64,000 nucleotides of DNA from Anaerolineaceae bacterium (GCA_029265815.1 JAJUGU010000011.1:1-64000); one strand, 5' to 3'. Shown: positions 45,816 to 55,321, numbered from the stretch's first letter. A program made the numbers and translations. Notes: generated from the sequence alone by a model not told the origin.

Positions 45816-48227
45816 ATGGACAGCAATTTACCTGAACAGGGAAAGAGCGATTCAGCACACCTTTCAAAAGCAACAGGTTGTGGAATTATTCTTCTCATTG
45901 TTTTAATTTCAATATGGGTGGCAGGCTTATCTGCGTTAACCCTTTATGTTCGCTGGTCTGTGGAACAGGCTATGTTCGAAAGTGATGCGGGAGTTATTGA
46001 TTTTCGCTGGGGAATTCAGGTAATTTATGCTGTTTTGTTGTATCTTCCGCTGGTGCCAATTTACTTCATGGTTAAAGCTCCGCGCATTAAGTTAATGATT
46101 CGATTATGGATGATCGCGGGAGGCTTTGTCGTTCTATCAATTCCAGCAAAGTTCTTATATCTGACTTCTCAAAACCAATCCAATATTCTATTATCAGCCG
46201 CTCTTTTATTAATGAGTGCAATCCTTTTTTTGATACGAAAACCTTCTGCCAAAAGGATTGACCAGAAGGAAAAATCAGGATTACTGGGAACAGCTGTCCT
46301 TGCTGGTCTGGCCCTCTCAATTCCATGGCTACTTTGGGGAGCTCTAGGTTCACCGCTGGACACAATACTTGTTTTAGCTCTAGCAGGATGTGTTTGTTTA
46401 TTTGTTATTTCAAGCATCTATCCGTTTTACCTCGAAAATACTCAAGCATTGGAAGGCGAGGTAAAGATTGGTGAATTTTTATTTGATGGTTTTTCGATTG
46501 CTGTGTTTCTCCTTATTGTTGTGTCAGGATTGGGGCAAAATGGATCAGAAACTTTGCTAGCGCTTACTGTTCCAGCTGCCGGTTGGTTAATTGTCGCATT
46601 TGCCGCGGCTGGTAAAAATTATCAGGATCACGGTAAAGTGGCTGTGGGGATTATTTCGGGATTAACCGTCGCGCTACCATTGTTGTTTTTTGATATGGAC
46701 GAGTTATCGCAGATCATCACAGGTGCTCCGGGAGAAGTCACTCAATGGGCTGAACAGGCCGGGTTGTATTCTTTAATCTATTTAATGGTTATTACTCTGG
46801 TGATTGTTTTCTTCTTCAAGCAAATACCAAAAATGAGGTTACAGGAAAAAAGAGACCTTATCTTGACTGGTGTCAGTATTGTAGGATTTGCCTTGATTTA
46901 TATCATATTCGGGCAACCAGGTTTCTATGGAGATAAATTATTTGTGATTTTTACCGAACAGGTCGATACCTCCGCGTTTGCTACTCTTAACCCTTTAATT
47001 GAGCGGAAAACAGCGCTTTATCATGAATTGACTGAAACAGCAAAAGAGACCCAATCTGATTTACGTTATCAATTGGATCGCTGGAAAATTGGATATACAC
47101 CTTATTATTTGGTTAATGGGATAGAAGTAAACGGGGGATTTCTCATGAGGGAATGGCTGGAAAAACAGCCTGGAGTCAATCGGGTATTGGAAAGTCCACA
47201 GCTTCGTCCATTGCCTGAAGAGTTGCCTACTACGAGTGGTGAGGTATCACTTCCTCCGGAGGGTACGCTCTGGAATCTTGAAATGATTCATGTTCCGCAG
47301 GTGTGGGAGGAACTGGGTGTAACTGGCAAGGGGATTGTTATTGGACAAACCGATTCTGGAGTTGAGGGGTCTCATCCTGAACTTAAACAATCCTATCGCG
47401 GTGAAGCTGGATCCAACGATTACAATTGGTTGGATCCATGGTACGGATCGTATTCCCCGGTGGATTATGGAGGTCATGGAACAGGTACACTGAGCATTGA
47501 AGTCGGCAGTACTCGTGGAATTGCCAGGGATGCGGAATGGATAGGGTGTGTTAACCTGGCAAGAAATCTTGGCAATCCAGCCCGTTATCTCGACTGTATG
47601 CAATTCATGTTTGCTCCATACCCTCAAGGTGGGAGTGCCTTCCTTGATGGTGATGTCTCTCAGGGTGCCATGATCGTGAATAACTCCTGGGGTTGCCCCA
47701 GGGTTGAAGGTTGCGATTCTGGAGTTTTCGAACCTGCTATGAAAGTGTTGAAAACCGCTGGAATCTTCATGTCCACTTCGGCAGGTAATTCGGGATACTA
47801 CGGTTGTTCAACGATCACCGACCCTCCAGCAATTTACGAAGACGTTTTTACTGCCGGTTCGGTAGATAAAGTAGGGCAAATATCTGAATTTTCTAGCCTT
47901 GGGCCGGTTACCGTGGATGGAAGTAACCGACTGAAACCAGATCTATTGGCACCTGGAGAGCAAATATTGATGGCTGATCTTGGCGGCACTTACACTTTCT
48001 CTAGTGGCACTTCATTTTCTGCTCCTCATGTTAGTGGAGTTGTGGCTTTGATGTGGTCTGCGAACCCTGCTTTGATCGGTGATATTGATACAACGAAGAG
48101 GTTGTTGATCGAAACTGCTCAACCATTCAATGGAGTTGAACCAAATTGCGGAGATGCCAATTACGGTTCAGGTTATGGGATTTTGGACGCTTATGCTGCT
48201 GTGAAGGCTGCAATTGCATTAAAATAA
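45816..48227 (+). CDS. Membrane-anchored S8 (subtilisin-family) serine peptidase
   Basis: An 803-residue protein. Residues about 20-375 contain about ten hydrophobic segments. A region like an I9 propeptide (about 400-470) precedes the catalytic domain, with Asp513 in GQTDSGVEGSHP, His554 in YGGHGTGTLS, the oxyanion Asn in NNSWG, and Ser733 in GTSFSAPHVSG; all triad members are present. Four cysteines in VNLARN...YLDCM and WGCPRVEGCDS hint at disulfides, so the peptidase domain probably lies outside the membrane. Subtilases are normally single-pass or secreted, so a polytopic N-terminal module is unusual. GAGGT supports the ATG. An ECF sigma factor gene follows 41 bases later. Confidence 0.9.
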   Translation: MDSNLPEQGKSDSAHLSKATGCGIILLIVLISIWVAGLSALTLYVRWSVEQAMFESDAGVIDFRWGIQVIYAVLLYLPLVPIYFMVKAPRIKLMIRLWMIAGGFVVLSIPAKFLYLTSQNQSNILLSAALLLMSAILFLIRKPSAKRIDQKEKSGLLGTAVLAGLALSIPWLLWGALGSPLDTILVLALAGCVCLFVISSIYPFYLENTQALEGEVKIGEFLFDGFSIAVFLLIVVSGLGQNGSETLLALTVPAAGWLIVAFAAAGKNYQDHGKVAVGIISGLTVALPLLFFDMDELSQIITGAPGEVTQWAEQAGLYSLIYLMVITLVIVFFFKQIPKMRLQEKRDLILTGVSIVGFALIYIIFGQPGFYGDKLFVIFTEQVDTSAFATLNPLIERKTALYHELTETAKETQSDLRYQLDRWKIGYTPYYLVNGIEVNGGFLMREWLEKQPGVNRVLESPQLRPLPEELPTTSGEVSLPPEGTLWNLEMIHVPQVWEELGVTGKGIVIGQTDSGVEGSHPELKQSYRGEAGSNDYNWLDPWYGSYSPVDYGGHGTGTLSIEVGSTRGIARDAEWIGCVNLARNLGNPARYLDCMQFMFAPYPQGGSAFLDGDVSQGAMIVNNSWGCPRVEGCDSGVFEPAMKVLKTAGIFMSTSAGNSGYYGCSTITDPPAIYEDVFTAGSVDKVGQISEFSSLGPVTVDGSNRLKPDLLAPGEQILMADLGGTYTFSSGTSFSAPHVSGVVALMWSANPALIGDIDTTKRLLIETAQPFNGVEPNCGDANYGSGYGILDAYAAVKAAIALK

Positions 48228-48268
48228 AAAAGATCCTGTAACCAAAGAGGACAATAAGGGTTATATAG

Positions 48269-48862
48269 GTGAAAAAGAAACCGGTTTCGGTATATGCTGA
48301 GATTACTGATGAAAATGCCGTCAAACTTGCCTCTGACGGCAATTCTGAGGCATTTAGTTATCTCTATGAACAGAATGTGAAACGGATTTACAACTACATC
48401 TACTACCGGATTGGTTCTGAACAGGATGCAGAAGATCTGACTGCCAGGGTCTTTCACAGGGCTTTCGGGCGTATTGGGAGCTACGAAGAGAAAGGCGTTC
48501 CTTTTTCTGCCTGGTTGTATCGCATTGCACACAACCTGATTGCTAACTGGCACCGTGATAATTTCAGACGTAGAGAAGTGTCATTAGAAGATCAGATCGA
48601 TTTTCCACATCATGGAGATCTACCGGAAAGAATGGTAGAAAGGAATCAGGAGAAGGAAATGCTTCTGAAAGCCATCCGCAACCTTTCACCTGACAGGCAG
48701 CAATTGATTTTGCTCAAGTATCTTGAGGATCTGTCGAATGCTGAAATTGCTGTCATTATGCGTAGAACTGAAGGAGCAATTAAGAGTCTTTATCACCGCT
48801 CGTTACTTGCCTTGCGCGAAGAGCTGGAAAAAAATGAAAAGTATCATGTTGTGGAAAAGTAA
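48269..48862 (+). CDS. ECF-type RNA polymerase sigma factor
   Basis: A 197-residue sigma-70 family protein with regions 2 and 4 only. Region 2 spans about 30-100 (FSYLYEQNVKRIYNYIYYR, DAEDLTARVFHRAF, FSAWLYRIAHNLIANW). Region 4 spans about 135-185 (LSPDRQQLILLKYLEDLSNAEI, then a helix-turn-helix with EGAIKSLYHRSL). The start is GTG at 48269, with AAGGG 8 bases upstream. The stop codon is followed directly by the ATG of a small membrane protein, which could be its anti-sigma factor. Target promoters cannot be read from this window. Confidence 0.93.
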   Translation: MKKKPVSVYAEITDENAVKLASDGNSEAFSYLYEQNVKRIYNYIYYRIGSEQDAEDLTARVFHRAFGRIGSYEEKGVPFSAWLYRIAHNLIANWHRDNFRRREVSLEDQIDFPHHGDLPERMVERNQEKEMLLKAIRNLSPDRQQLILLKYLEDLSNAEIAVIMRRTEGAIKSLYHRSLLALREELEKNEKYHVVEK

Positions 48863-49126
48863 ATGAGATTTGGGGAAGTAAATATGACAGATGGAATCGA
48901 CCAATTTAATATCAATAATCTCTGGGGTCTGGAAGACAGGCTTTCGAATGTATTAAGACCAGTAACCCCTGACCCTGTGTTCGTTGATTCGCTTAAATAT
49001 AGATTATCACGGACGCCAACCGTGCTTCTTGAGCAGAGTAAGAAACATTTCGGGTTGGCGGCAATTCTTATCGGGTTGCTGGCTGGGTTACTGGGCTACT
49101 GGATCTACCGAAAAATTCAAAAATAA
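48863..49126 (+). CDS. Small C-terminal-anchored membrane protein, possible anti-sigma partner
   Basis: An 87-residue protein. About 60 hydrophilic residues, including LRPVTPDPVFVDSLKYRL, are followed by one hydrophobic segment (about 66-84) and a basic end (YRKIQK). A start at ATG 48884 (80 residues) is at least as likely because GGGGAAG lies 7 bases upstream. It follows the sigma factor with no gap. I recognise no zinc-binding HxxxCxxC motif, so it is not a standard ZAS anti-sigma. The assignment as sigma partner rests on position and topology only. Confidence 0.7.
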   Translation: MRFGEVNMTDGIDQFNINNLWGLEDRLSNVLRPVTPDPVFVDSLKYRLSRTPTVLLEQSKKHFGLAAILIGLLAGLLGYWIYRKIQK

Positions 49127-49146
49127 ATATATTTCTAAAAAGGAGA

Positions 49147-49398
49147 TTATTTAGAAAGCTTTTCCCGTAATTGTTTCGTGGATGGCTCAACCAATATCGT
49201 TCCATCTGGAAAAACAATGGTTGGAACGCTGCGATAGCCATTCGCAACACTTTTCACATAATCAGCAGCCGCTTCATCCTGATCAATATCGATCCATTCA
49301 TAATCGATCTTTTCTTCTTCGAAAATTTTTTTAGCTCTGCGCGTATCACCACACCAGCTCGTTCCATACATGATGATCTTTTTGGGTTGATTCATCAT
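49147..49398 (-). CDS. Glutaredoxin-like protein with a monothiol CGDT site
   Basis: An 83-residue thioredoxin-fold protein. The expected CxxC is replaced by WCGDT, so only the first cysteine is left; the cis-proline loop is YRSVPTIVFPDG. It resembles NrdH/mycoredoxin-type proteins rather than a full thioredoxin. The ATG at 49398 is chosen because AGGAG lies 9 bases upstream; the frame is open to 49443. A single cysteine implies glutathione-like or mycothiol-like deglutathionylation chemistry or Fe-S handling, which is inference. It is convergent with the 48863 gene and divergent from fmt. Confidence 0.82.
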   Translation of the reverse strand: MMNQPKKIIMYGTSWCGDTRRAKKIFEEEKIDYEWIDIDQDEAAADYVKSVANGYRSVPTIVFPDGTILVEPSTKQLREKLSK

Positions 49399-49541
49399 CA
49401 GATCTTTCTCCTGTAAAACGATGTTCAAATTTTTAAAGTTCACAATTCATCGTCATGTCATTAATATTGTAATTTAAATTTTCATGATTTTTACAGGAAG
49501 AATTAGTGGATCAATATTTCTTTAGAGGTAAATGTTTATGT

Positions 49542-49547
49542 TAAAAT
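49542..49547 (+). promoter_or_regulatory. -10 box directly before fmt
   Basis: TAAAAT ends 7 bases before the fmt ATG (49555). No Shine-Dalgarno sequence lies in the 7 bases TTGGTTT. The -35 region (about 49518-49524) is weak. This fits a leaderless transcript. Confidence 0.5.
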
Positions 49548-49554
49548 TTGGTTT

Positions 49555-50472
49555 ATGTCGATAAAAATTGTTTTCATGGGTTCATCTGATTTTTCGGTTA
49601 CGATTCTTAAACACCTTGCTGATAAATTCCCATTATGCAGTGTAGTTACACAACCGGATAAGCCAGCAGGAAGGGGAAAAACGTTGACCCCGCCGCCTGT
49701 AAAAATTCTTGCCAGACAACTTGGGATACCCGTATTGCAGCCCGTAAAACTCAGATTGCCTGACTCTTTTACCCAACTGGAAGCTCTCCAGCCAGACCTG
49801 ATCGTTGTGGCTGCTTATGGACAAATTCTGCGGCAAAATGTGCTTGACTTGCCAAAATTTGGTTGTATTAATGTGCATGCCTCCTTGCTGCCGCGTTGGA
49901 GGGGGGCTTCACCGATCCAAGCTTCAATTCTTAATGGTGATACTGTTAGCGGGGTGACGATCATGAAAATGGATGCTGGGATCGATACTGGACCGGAACT
50001 GGCCAAGAGAAGCGTACCTATCGATCCTGATGAGACAGCAGTATCACTCTCAGAAAAGCTTGCTGAAGTTGGCGGAAAACTTTTAATCGAGACCTTACCT
50101 GGTTACCTGGATGGAACGATAAAACCAGTAAAACAAGCAGAGGATGGTGTTACTTACGCCTCATTGATTAAAAAAGAAGACGGCCTGCTTGATTTTCATA
50201 ATCCTGCGGAAATTCTAGAGCGAAAAGTTCGCGCTTATTTTGATTGGCCAGGGACTTTTATGGATTGGGATGGTCAGATCCTAAAGGTTCGAAAGGCAAA
50301 GGCAGTTCGGAACGGTTCTACTCCTCCAGGAAAACGCGCCGTTTGTGGTGGATATCCCTGCGTTGGTACCGTTGACGGCGATTTCATATTGCTCGAATTG
50401 CAGCCAGCCGGTAAAAAATGGATGGATGGTAAAGATTTTGTTCGGGGTGCGCGTAACTGGATAAGCTCGTAA
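49555..50472 (+). CDS. fmt: Methionyl-tRNA formyltransferase
   Basis: Formylates initiator Met-tRNA using 10-formyl-THF. The 305-residue protein has the formyltransferase core with Asn106, His108 and Asp144 (INVHASLLPRWRGASPIQ and MDAGIDTGP), and the SSDFSV and QPDKPAGRGK N-terminal elements. The C-terminal OB-like domain (about 205-300) is present. The ATG at 49555 lacks a ribosome-binding site but has a -10 box 7 bases before it. No def (deformylase) gene is adjacent, although the pair is often linked in other bacteria. The GH13 gene follows after 38 bases. Confidence 0.96.
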   Translation: MSIKIVFMGSSDFSVTILKHLADKFPLCSVVTQPDKPAGRGKTLTPPPVKILARQLGIPVLQPVKLRLPDSFTQLEALQPDLIVVAAYGQILRQNVLDLPKFGCINVHASLLPRWRGASPIQASILNGDTVSGVTIMKMDAGIDTGPELAKRSVPIDPDETAVSLSEKLAEVGGKLLIETLPGYLDGTIKPVKQAEDGVTYASLIKKEDGLLDFHNPAEILERKVRAYFDWPGTFMDWDGQILKVRKAKAVRNGSTPPGKRAVCGGYPCVGTVDGDFILLELQPAGKKWMDGKDFVRGARNWISS

Positions 50473-50510
50473 TAGGTAATTGGAAAATACATTAATCTTA
50501 AGGCAGGCAC

Positions 50511-51899
50511 ATGACCGTTCCAGATTGGGTTCAAGACAGCGTTTTCTACCAGATATTTCCCGATCGTTTTGAGAACGGCGATAAGACCAATGACCCTCCG
50601 AATGTGGAGCTTTGGGAATCAACGCCCACAACCAACGGGTTCCAGGGGGGTGATTTAAAGGGGATTATCGAGCGGTTGTATTATTTACTCGATCTGGGAA
50701 TAGATGCTCTTTATCTCAATCCGATCTTTCTATCACCATCCAATCACCGGTACAACACCACTGATTATTTTCAAATCGATCCTAAATTAGGAAACCTCTC
50801 TGTGTTTCACACCCTTTTGGATGTGGTGCACCGCAATCGTATGCATCTCATCATGGATGGTGTGTTCAATCACTGCGGACGCGGTTTTTTTGCTTTTAAT
50901 GATCTACTTGAAAATCAATCGGCATCGCCATACAAGGATTGGTTTTATGTCAAGCGCTTTCCTGTGGACGCTTATTCGCCAGGTGATGCTACTTCTTACT
51001 TGGGATGGTGGAAATATAAAAGTCTACCCAAACTTAATATTGGAAATCCTCTCGTGAGACAGTACATTCTTTCGGTTGTCCGCTACTGGACCGAACAGGG
51101 CATAGATGGCTGGCGGCTCGATGTTCCCAATGAAATAAACGATGATACATTTTGGGCTGATTTTCGCGACACAGTCAAGCGGATCAACACTGATGCTTAT
51201 CTTGTGGGGGAGATATGGGACGGCGATAAAAGATGGGTTGATGACAGACATTTCGATGGTTTAATGAACTATCCGCTTCGAGTGTTAATTCTCGACTTGC
51301 TGAATGGAAAAATCACACCAGAATACTTCGCAAGTCACCTGAATCAACACCACCAGCAATATGCAAGAGAGAATCGCAATGCAATGTACAACTTGCTTGG
51401 AAGCCACGACACTGAAAGACTGCTGACCATGACTGGTGGTAACATCCAAAAAACGAAACTGGCCTACCTGATTTTGATGACACAGCCTGGGTCTCCAGCA
51501 ATTTATTATGGTGACGAAGTAGGTCTTATGGGAGGGAAAGATCCAGATTGCCGTAAGGCTTTTCCTTGGAATGAAAGTAAATGGAACAGCGAGCTGCGCG
51601 CCTGGATTAAGAATCTAATTCGAATCCGGAAAAACTATGTAGTGCTGCGTCGAGGTGAAATCAAGATCAACACCCCTCGCATTGGTGATGGATGGATTGC
51701 CTGGTCAAGGCAGTATGAAGGTCAGGAATGTTTTGTGGTAATTAATCCTTCTCCAACTGTTAAGCACTCAGTTATTAATATTCAAAAACAAGGAGTTTAT
51801 AGAGACCTGGTTACCCTCGAAGAACATCCATCAATTGATTCTACAATCCAGGTAGATCTTGTTCCCTGGTCGGGGTGTATTCTAATTCCAAAGGCATAA
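50511..51899 (+). CDS. GH13 alpha-amylase family enzyme (neopullulanase/cyclomaltodextrinase-like)
   Basis: A 462-residue intracellular glycoside hydrolase acting on alpha-glucans. All four conserved regions are seen: DGVFNH (116-121), GWRLDVPNE with nucleophile Asp204, GEIW with acid/base Glu234, and GSHDTER with His299-Asp300. VFYQIFPDRFENGD at the N-terminus and the missing signal peptide fit the GH13_20 group (neopullulanase, cyclomaltodextrinase), but the N-terminal starch-binding domain of that group is absent. A short C-terminal beta domain is present. AGGCAGG precedes the ATG. The substrate range is not certain. Confidence 0.9.
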   Translation: MTVPDWVQDSVFYQIFPDRFENGDKTNDPPNVELWESTPTTNGFQGGDLKGIIERLYYLLDLGIDALYLNPIFLSPSNHRYNTTDYFQIDPKLGNLSVFHTLLDVVHRNRMHLIMDGVFNHCGRGFFAFNDLLENQSASPYKDWFYVKRFPVDAYSPGDATSYLGWWKYKSLPKLNIGNPLVRQYILSVVRYWTEQGIDGWRLDVPNEINDDTFWADFRDTVKRINTDAYLVGEIWDGDKRWVDDRHFDGLMNYPLRVLILDLLNGKITPEYFASHLNQHHQQYARENRNAMYNLLGSHDTERLLTMTGGNIQKTKLAYLILMTQPGSPAIYYGDEVGLMGGKDPDCRKAFPWNESKWNSELRAWIKNLIRIRKNYVVLRRGEIKINTPRIGDGWIAWSRQYEGQECFVVINPSPTVKHSVINIQKQGVYRDLVTLEEHPSIDSTIQVDLVPWSGCILIPKA

Positions 51900-51913
51900 T
51901 CAAGCTGTCAATT

Positions 51914-51937
51914 CAGAACCCCCTGCTGGGGGTTCTG
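51914..51937. terminator. GC-rich hairpin between convergent GH13 gene and mutS
   Basis: A 10-bp perfect stem CAGAACCCCC / GGGGGTTCTG with a 4-base loop TGCT lies between two convergent stop codons. Neither side has a strong T-run, so it may act as a transcript-end stabiliser or a weak terminator. Confidence 0.55.
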
Positions 51938-51953
51938 GTAAATGGGTAATAAA

Positions 51954-54533
51954 TTAAGTTCCATCCTTTGGATTGATGAACCTGCGTTGCCATTCATAAA
52001 GAATATTTAGCGCTTGAATGGGGGGCAGCGAATTTAAATCGAGCTTTTTCAATTCTTCCAGTAAGGGATTTGTTTCTGGAAAGAGCACCATTTGTTGTGT
52101 ATGGGCTGGTTCAATATTGATGGCTGATCCTGAACTTGATTCGAGCTGATGCAGAATCTCGCTGGCTCGTGAAATCACCGGTCGGGGAATACCAGCAAGC
52201 TGGGCTACATGGATGCCGTATGAGCGATCTGCACCACCAGGAACGATTTTGTGTAAAAAGATAACCTGGGTACCGTTTTCAGTAACAGCGACGTTGTAGT
52301 TACGAACACCTGGCAAAAGTTCGCTTAACTGTGTCAATTCATGGAAATGAGTCGCAAAGAAAGTACGAGCGCGCAGCTTGGGATGATTATGAATATATTC
52401 GATTACTGACCAGGCAATGGACAGACCATCATAGGTGGAGGTACCCCGCCCGATCTCGTCTAGGATCAACAGACTACGCGGTGTAGCATGATTTAAAATA
52501 TTGGCAGCTTCGATCATTTCAACCATAAAAGTTGACTGCCCGGCATGAATTTCATCCTGTGCGCCAATTCGAGTAAAAATGCGATCAACAATGCCAATCT
52601 TCGCGCTGGAAGCGGGAACATAAGATCCAATCTGAGCCATGAGAACGATCAAGGCAATTTGGCGCAGGAAAGTCGATTTACCGCTCATATTCGGTCCGGT
52701 GATGATGCGGATAATCTCACCTTTTTCGAGAATTGTGTCATTGGGAACAAAGCGGTCATTCTTCAGGGTGGTTTCGACTACGGGGTGGCGTCCGTCCACC
52801 ACTTCGATCATTGGCTCTTCTACTAATACAGGTTTGACATAACCATGGATGGCTGCCACCTCCGCTAAACTGGCGTACACATCCAGTTCTCCAATCGTTC
52901 GCGAAGCGTTCATAAGCGCAGGAACGTGGGGTTGAATCGCAGCGCAAATATCCTTAAACAAACGCAATTCGATCTCTTTGATCCGCTCTTCGGCATTGAG
53001 CACCAGTGATTCGTATTCTTTCATTTCCGGTGTAATATACCGTTCAGCGTTGACCAGCGTCTGTTTTCTGATATATTCGGAGGGCACTTGATGGGTGTTA
53101 CTGTGAGTAACCTCAAGATAATAACCGAAGACCTTATTATAGCCAACCTTAAGATTCTTGATGCCGGTTCGTGTGCGCTCCACGTTTTCGAGATTGGAGA
53201 TCCATTCACGCGCATGACGCGACATTTCAATCACATGATCCAATTCTTCTGAATAGCCAGGTTTGATCACGCCGGTGTTTTGCAGCGTAGCAGGGGGATC
53301 TTCATCAATAGAGTTTTCTAGCAGCAGATTGGCATCTTCACAGAGGGGAAGGTTCTGTAGAAAATCTTCGAGGTGGAGCGACTCGCTGGCGAGGATTTGT
53401 CTGATTTCAGGTAGTTTTTGAAGGATAGCACGGATTCCTACCAGATCACGTGGTTGGGCTGAACCATTGGTGATGCGGGTGGTTAGTCTTTCGAGGTCAC
53501 CAATTTGATGCAGGTGTTCGCGGAAATCTGCACGCTCAAGTGGATTGGTGAAGAAGGTATCAACAATTGCCTGGCGTTGCCTAATCTTCATCGTATTCAA
53601 TAAGGGTTTACTAACCCAATTACGCATGCAGCGCTGCCCCATCGGGGTGATCGTCTGATCTAGAATGGAAAGTAAAGATCCTTCCTTTTCGCCACGGCGG
53701 ATCGTTTCGGTCAATTCGAGGTTCCGCCGTGTTGAGGCATCGAGCATCATAAATTCAGAGGTATTGTAAGTGAAGATACTTTTGAGTAACGATATCGCTG
53801 CAGGCTGAGTCTGTTCCAGATATTGAACTAACGCACCAGCAGTCTGGATAGCCAAAGGCAGGCCTTCCAGGCCATATCCGTCCAGTGTGGAGACCTCCAT
53901 TTTTCGCAACAAGATTTCACGGCAACGGCCGGTCTCGAACCGCCAATCAGGAAGGCGCGTGAGATGCCCTGATAACAATCCGTTGAATTTCAATGATTCT
54001 GGAACTAATATTTCAACAGGGTTCAGCCTGACCAGTTCGGAACGTAAATCGCTGAGGGGATCCAGCGACTCGATTTCGGTTACCGCAAATTCTCCAGTTG
54101 AGATATCGGCGTATGCGACGCTGAATTTGGAATCCTCAACTACGATAGCCGCGAGAAAATTATTCTCATTGGATTTGATCAATCCCGGTTCGATGAGCGT
54201 ACCTGGTGTGACAACTCTAACCACCTCCCGCGGAAAAAGTCCTTTGGCTGGCTGGTCGCCCACCTGTTCACAAATAGCAACGTGATATCCCTTTTCAATC
54301 AGGCGAGAAAGATAGTTTTCAACAGCGTGGTAAGGAATCCCGGCCATAGGAATGCGTTTTCCTTTGGATACTCCACGCGAAGTAAGGACGATATCTAATT
54401 CACGCGAGGTGATATGAGCATCCTCATCAAAGGTCTCATAAAAATCTCCAAGTCGGAAGAAAACGATCGTATCGGGATATTGTTTTTTTATATCCAGGTA
54501 TTGCTGCCTGATAGGGGTAACATCGTCAGCCAT
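51954..54533 (-). CDS. mutS: DNA mismatch repair ATPase MutS
   Basis: Recognises base mismatches and starts repair. The mismatch-contacting Phe-x-Glu is Phe31-Tyr-Glu33 in RLGDFYETF. The clamp and lever domains occupy about 120-560. The ABC-type ATPase has Walker A GPNMSGKST (about 613-621), the LLILDEIGRGTSTYDG block and FFATHFHELT. The length of 859 residues is canonical for MutS1. The C-terminal helix-turn-helix/dimer region is present (about 790-859). No mutL is near. The start has only a weak upstream GGA. It lies 74 bases after the zinc-ribbon gene on the same strand. Confidence 0.98.
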   Translation of the reverse strand: MADDVTPIRQQYLDIKKQYPDTIVFFRLGDFYETFDEDAHITSRELDIVLTSRGVSKGKRIPMAGIPYHAVENYLSRLIEKGYHVAICEQVGDQPAKGLFPREVVRVVTPGTLIEPGLIKSNENNFLAAIVVEDSKFSVAYADISTGEFAVTEIESLDPLSDLRSELVRLNPVEILVPESLKFNGLLSGHLTRLPDWRFETGRCREILLRKMEVSTLDGYGLEGLPLAIQTAGALVQYLEQTQPAAISLLKSIFTYNTSEFMMLDASTRRNLELTETIRRGEKEGSLLSILDQTITPMGQRCMRNWVSKPLLNTMKIRQRQAIVDTFFTNPLERADFREHLHQIGDLERLTTRITNGSAQPRDLVGIRAILQKLPEIRQILASESLHLEDFLQNLPLCEDANLLLENSIDEDPPATLQNTGVIKPGYSEELDHVIEMSRHAREWISNLENVERTRTGIKNLKVGYNKVFGYYLEVTHSNTHQVPSEYIRKQTLVNAERYITPEMKEYESLVLNAEERIKEIELRLFKDICAAIQPHVPALMNASRTIGELDVYASLAEVAAIHGYVKPVLVEEPMIEVVDGRHPVVETTLKNDRFVPNDTILEKGEIIRIITGPNMSGKSTFLRQIALIVLMAQIGSYVPASSAKIGIVDRIFTRIGAQDEIHAGQSTFMVEMIEAANILNHATPRSLLILDEIGRGTSTYDGLSIAWSVIEYIHNHPKLRARTFFATHFHELTQLSELLPGVRNYNVAVTENGTQVIFLHKIVPGGADRSYGIHVAQLAGIPRPVISRASEILHQLESSSGSAINIEPAHTQQMVLFPETNPLLEELKKLDLNSLPPIQALNILYEWQRRFINPKDGT

Positions 54534-54607
54534 GTGATCAATCCGTTATTAAGTGACAGATCAGGTCCAACCGCAAGTTGAACCTGATCGGCAACATTTC
54601 TACTTTG

Positions 54608-55252
54608 CTAGATTTTTTCACCGCATTCCGCACAAAATTTTGCATTAGGAAGCAATTTTGCACCACATTTGGGGCATTTATCTTTGGGTTTGAGTGAGTA
54701 TCCGCATTCAGGGCAGAATTTTGCATTTGCTGCAAGGGGTTTTTCACAATTGGGGCAAGTAGCAGTGATCCCTTCACGCCAGTATTCGGTGCCCAACTTT
54801 TTATCCTCTTCTGCCATGGCAGCATGAGCCCAGATTTCTTCCACTGATTTCGAAGCCTGTGCGGCAGCCATCTCGACTCCAAGGTCGGGGGCGCACTCTT
54901 TGCATAAACCTTTTTTGGTATTCCAGCATTTTTCACGGCAAACCCAGGTTTGACAACGGGGGCATTGGATGAAATGAGGTCTAATCTCTTGAGCAGCTTC
55001 GACAAACGCATCATCATGAGCTTTTTCCCAGGTTGCTGAATGTACACGGTCACCTATGTTGGCAGCGGTGCCAAAGATACCACCAAAGATGCTGCTGGCA
55101 GCATCCAGCGCGCCACTAACTTTTCCGGTCAAAGACGGTTTAAATTTTGTGCGATAGCCTGAATTGCACCGGCCGCAAACGAATTCAAATTGAAAACCCT
55201 GTTCGGTGGATAGATCGTTGTAATTTGCTGTAAATTCCAAATGCTCAACCAT
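54608..55252 (-). CDS. Zinc-ribbon protein with four Cys clusters
   Basis: A 214-residue soluble protein of unknown role. The N-terminus (about 1-30) ends in a CGRCNSGY half-ribbon. A helical Gly/Ala-rich stretch (about 40-75) follows, then CPRCQTWVCREKC...CKECAP (about 95-125), and a C-terminal pair of double zinc ribbons (CPNCEKP...CPECG and CPKCGAK...CAECG). The start at 55252 is chosen because GGAGGT lies 3 bases before the ATG; the frame is open to 55540 but that extension has no site and overlaps the divergent promoter. The C-terminal ribbons resemble those of membrane or stress adaptor proteins. No catalytic motif is visible. Confidence 0.8.
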   Translation of the reverse strand: MVEHLEFTANYNDLSTEQGFQFEFVCGRCNSGYRTKFKPSLTGKVSGALDAASSIFGGIFGTAANIGDRVHSATWEKAHDDAFVEAAQEIRPHFIQCPRCQTWVCREKCWNTKKGLCKECAPDLGVEMAAAQASKSVEEIWAHAAMAEEDKKLGTEYWREGITATCPNCEKPLAANAKFCPECGYSLKPKDKCPKCGAKLLPNAKFCAECGEKI

Positions 55253-55321
55253 GTTACCTCCCGCAAGTATGGTATCGATTTTGTGTTTAATTGTATTATA
55301 TCGTAACATCATGGCTCGTGA

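Noticed and set aside
54538-55053. 171-codon minus-strand frame overlapping the zinc-ribbon gene
   Set aside because: Same strand but another frame of the zinc-ribbon gene; the CPxCG pattern is only in the chosen frame.
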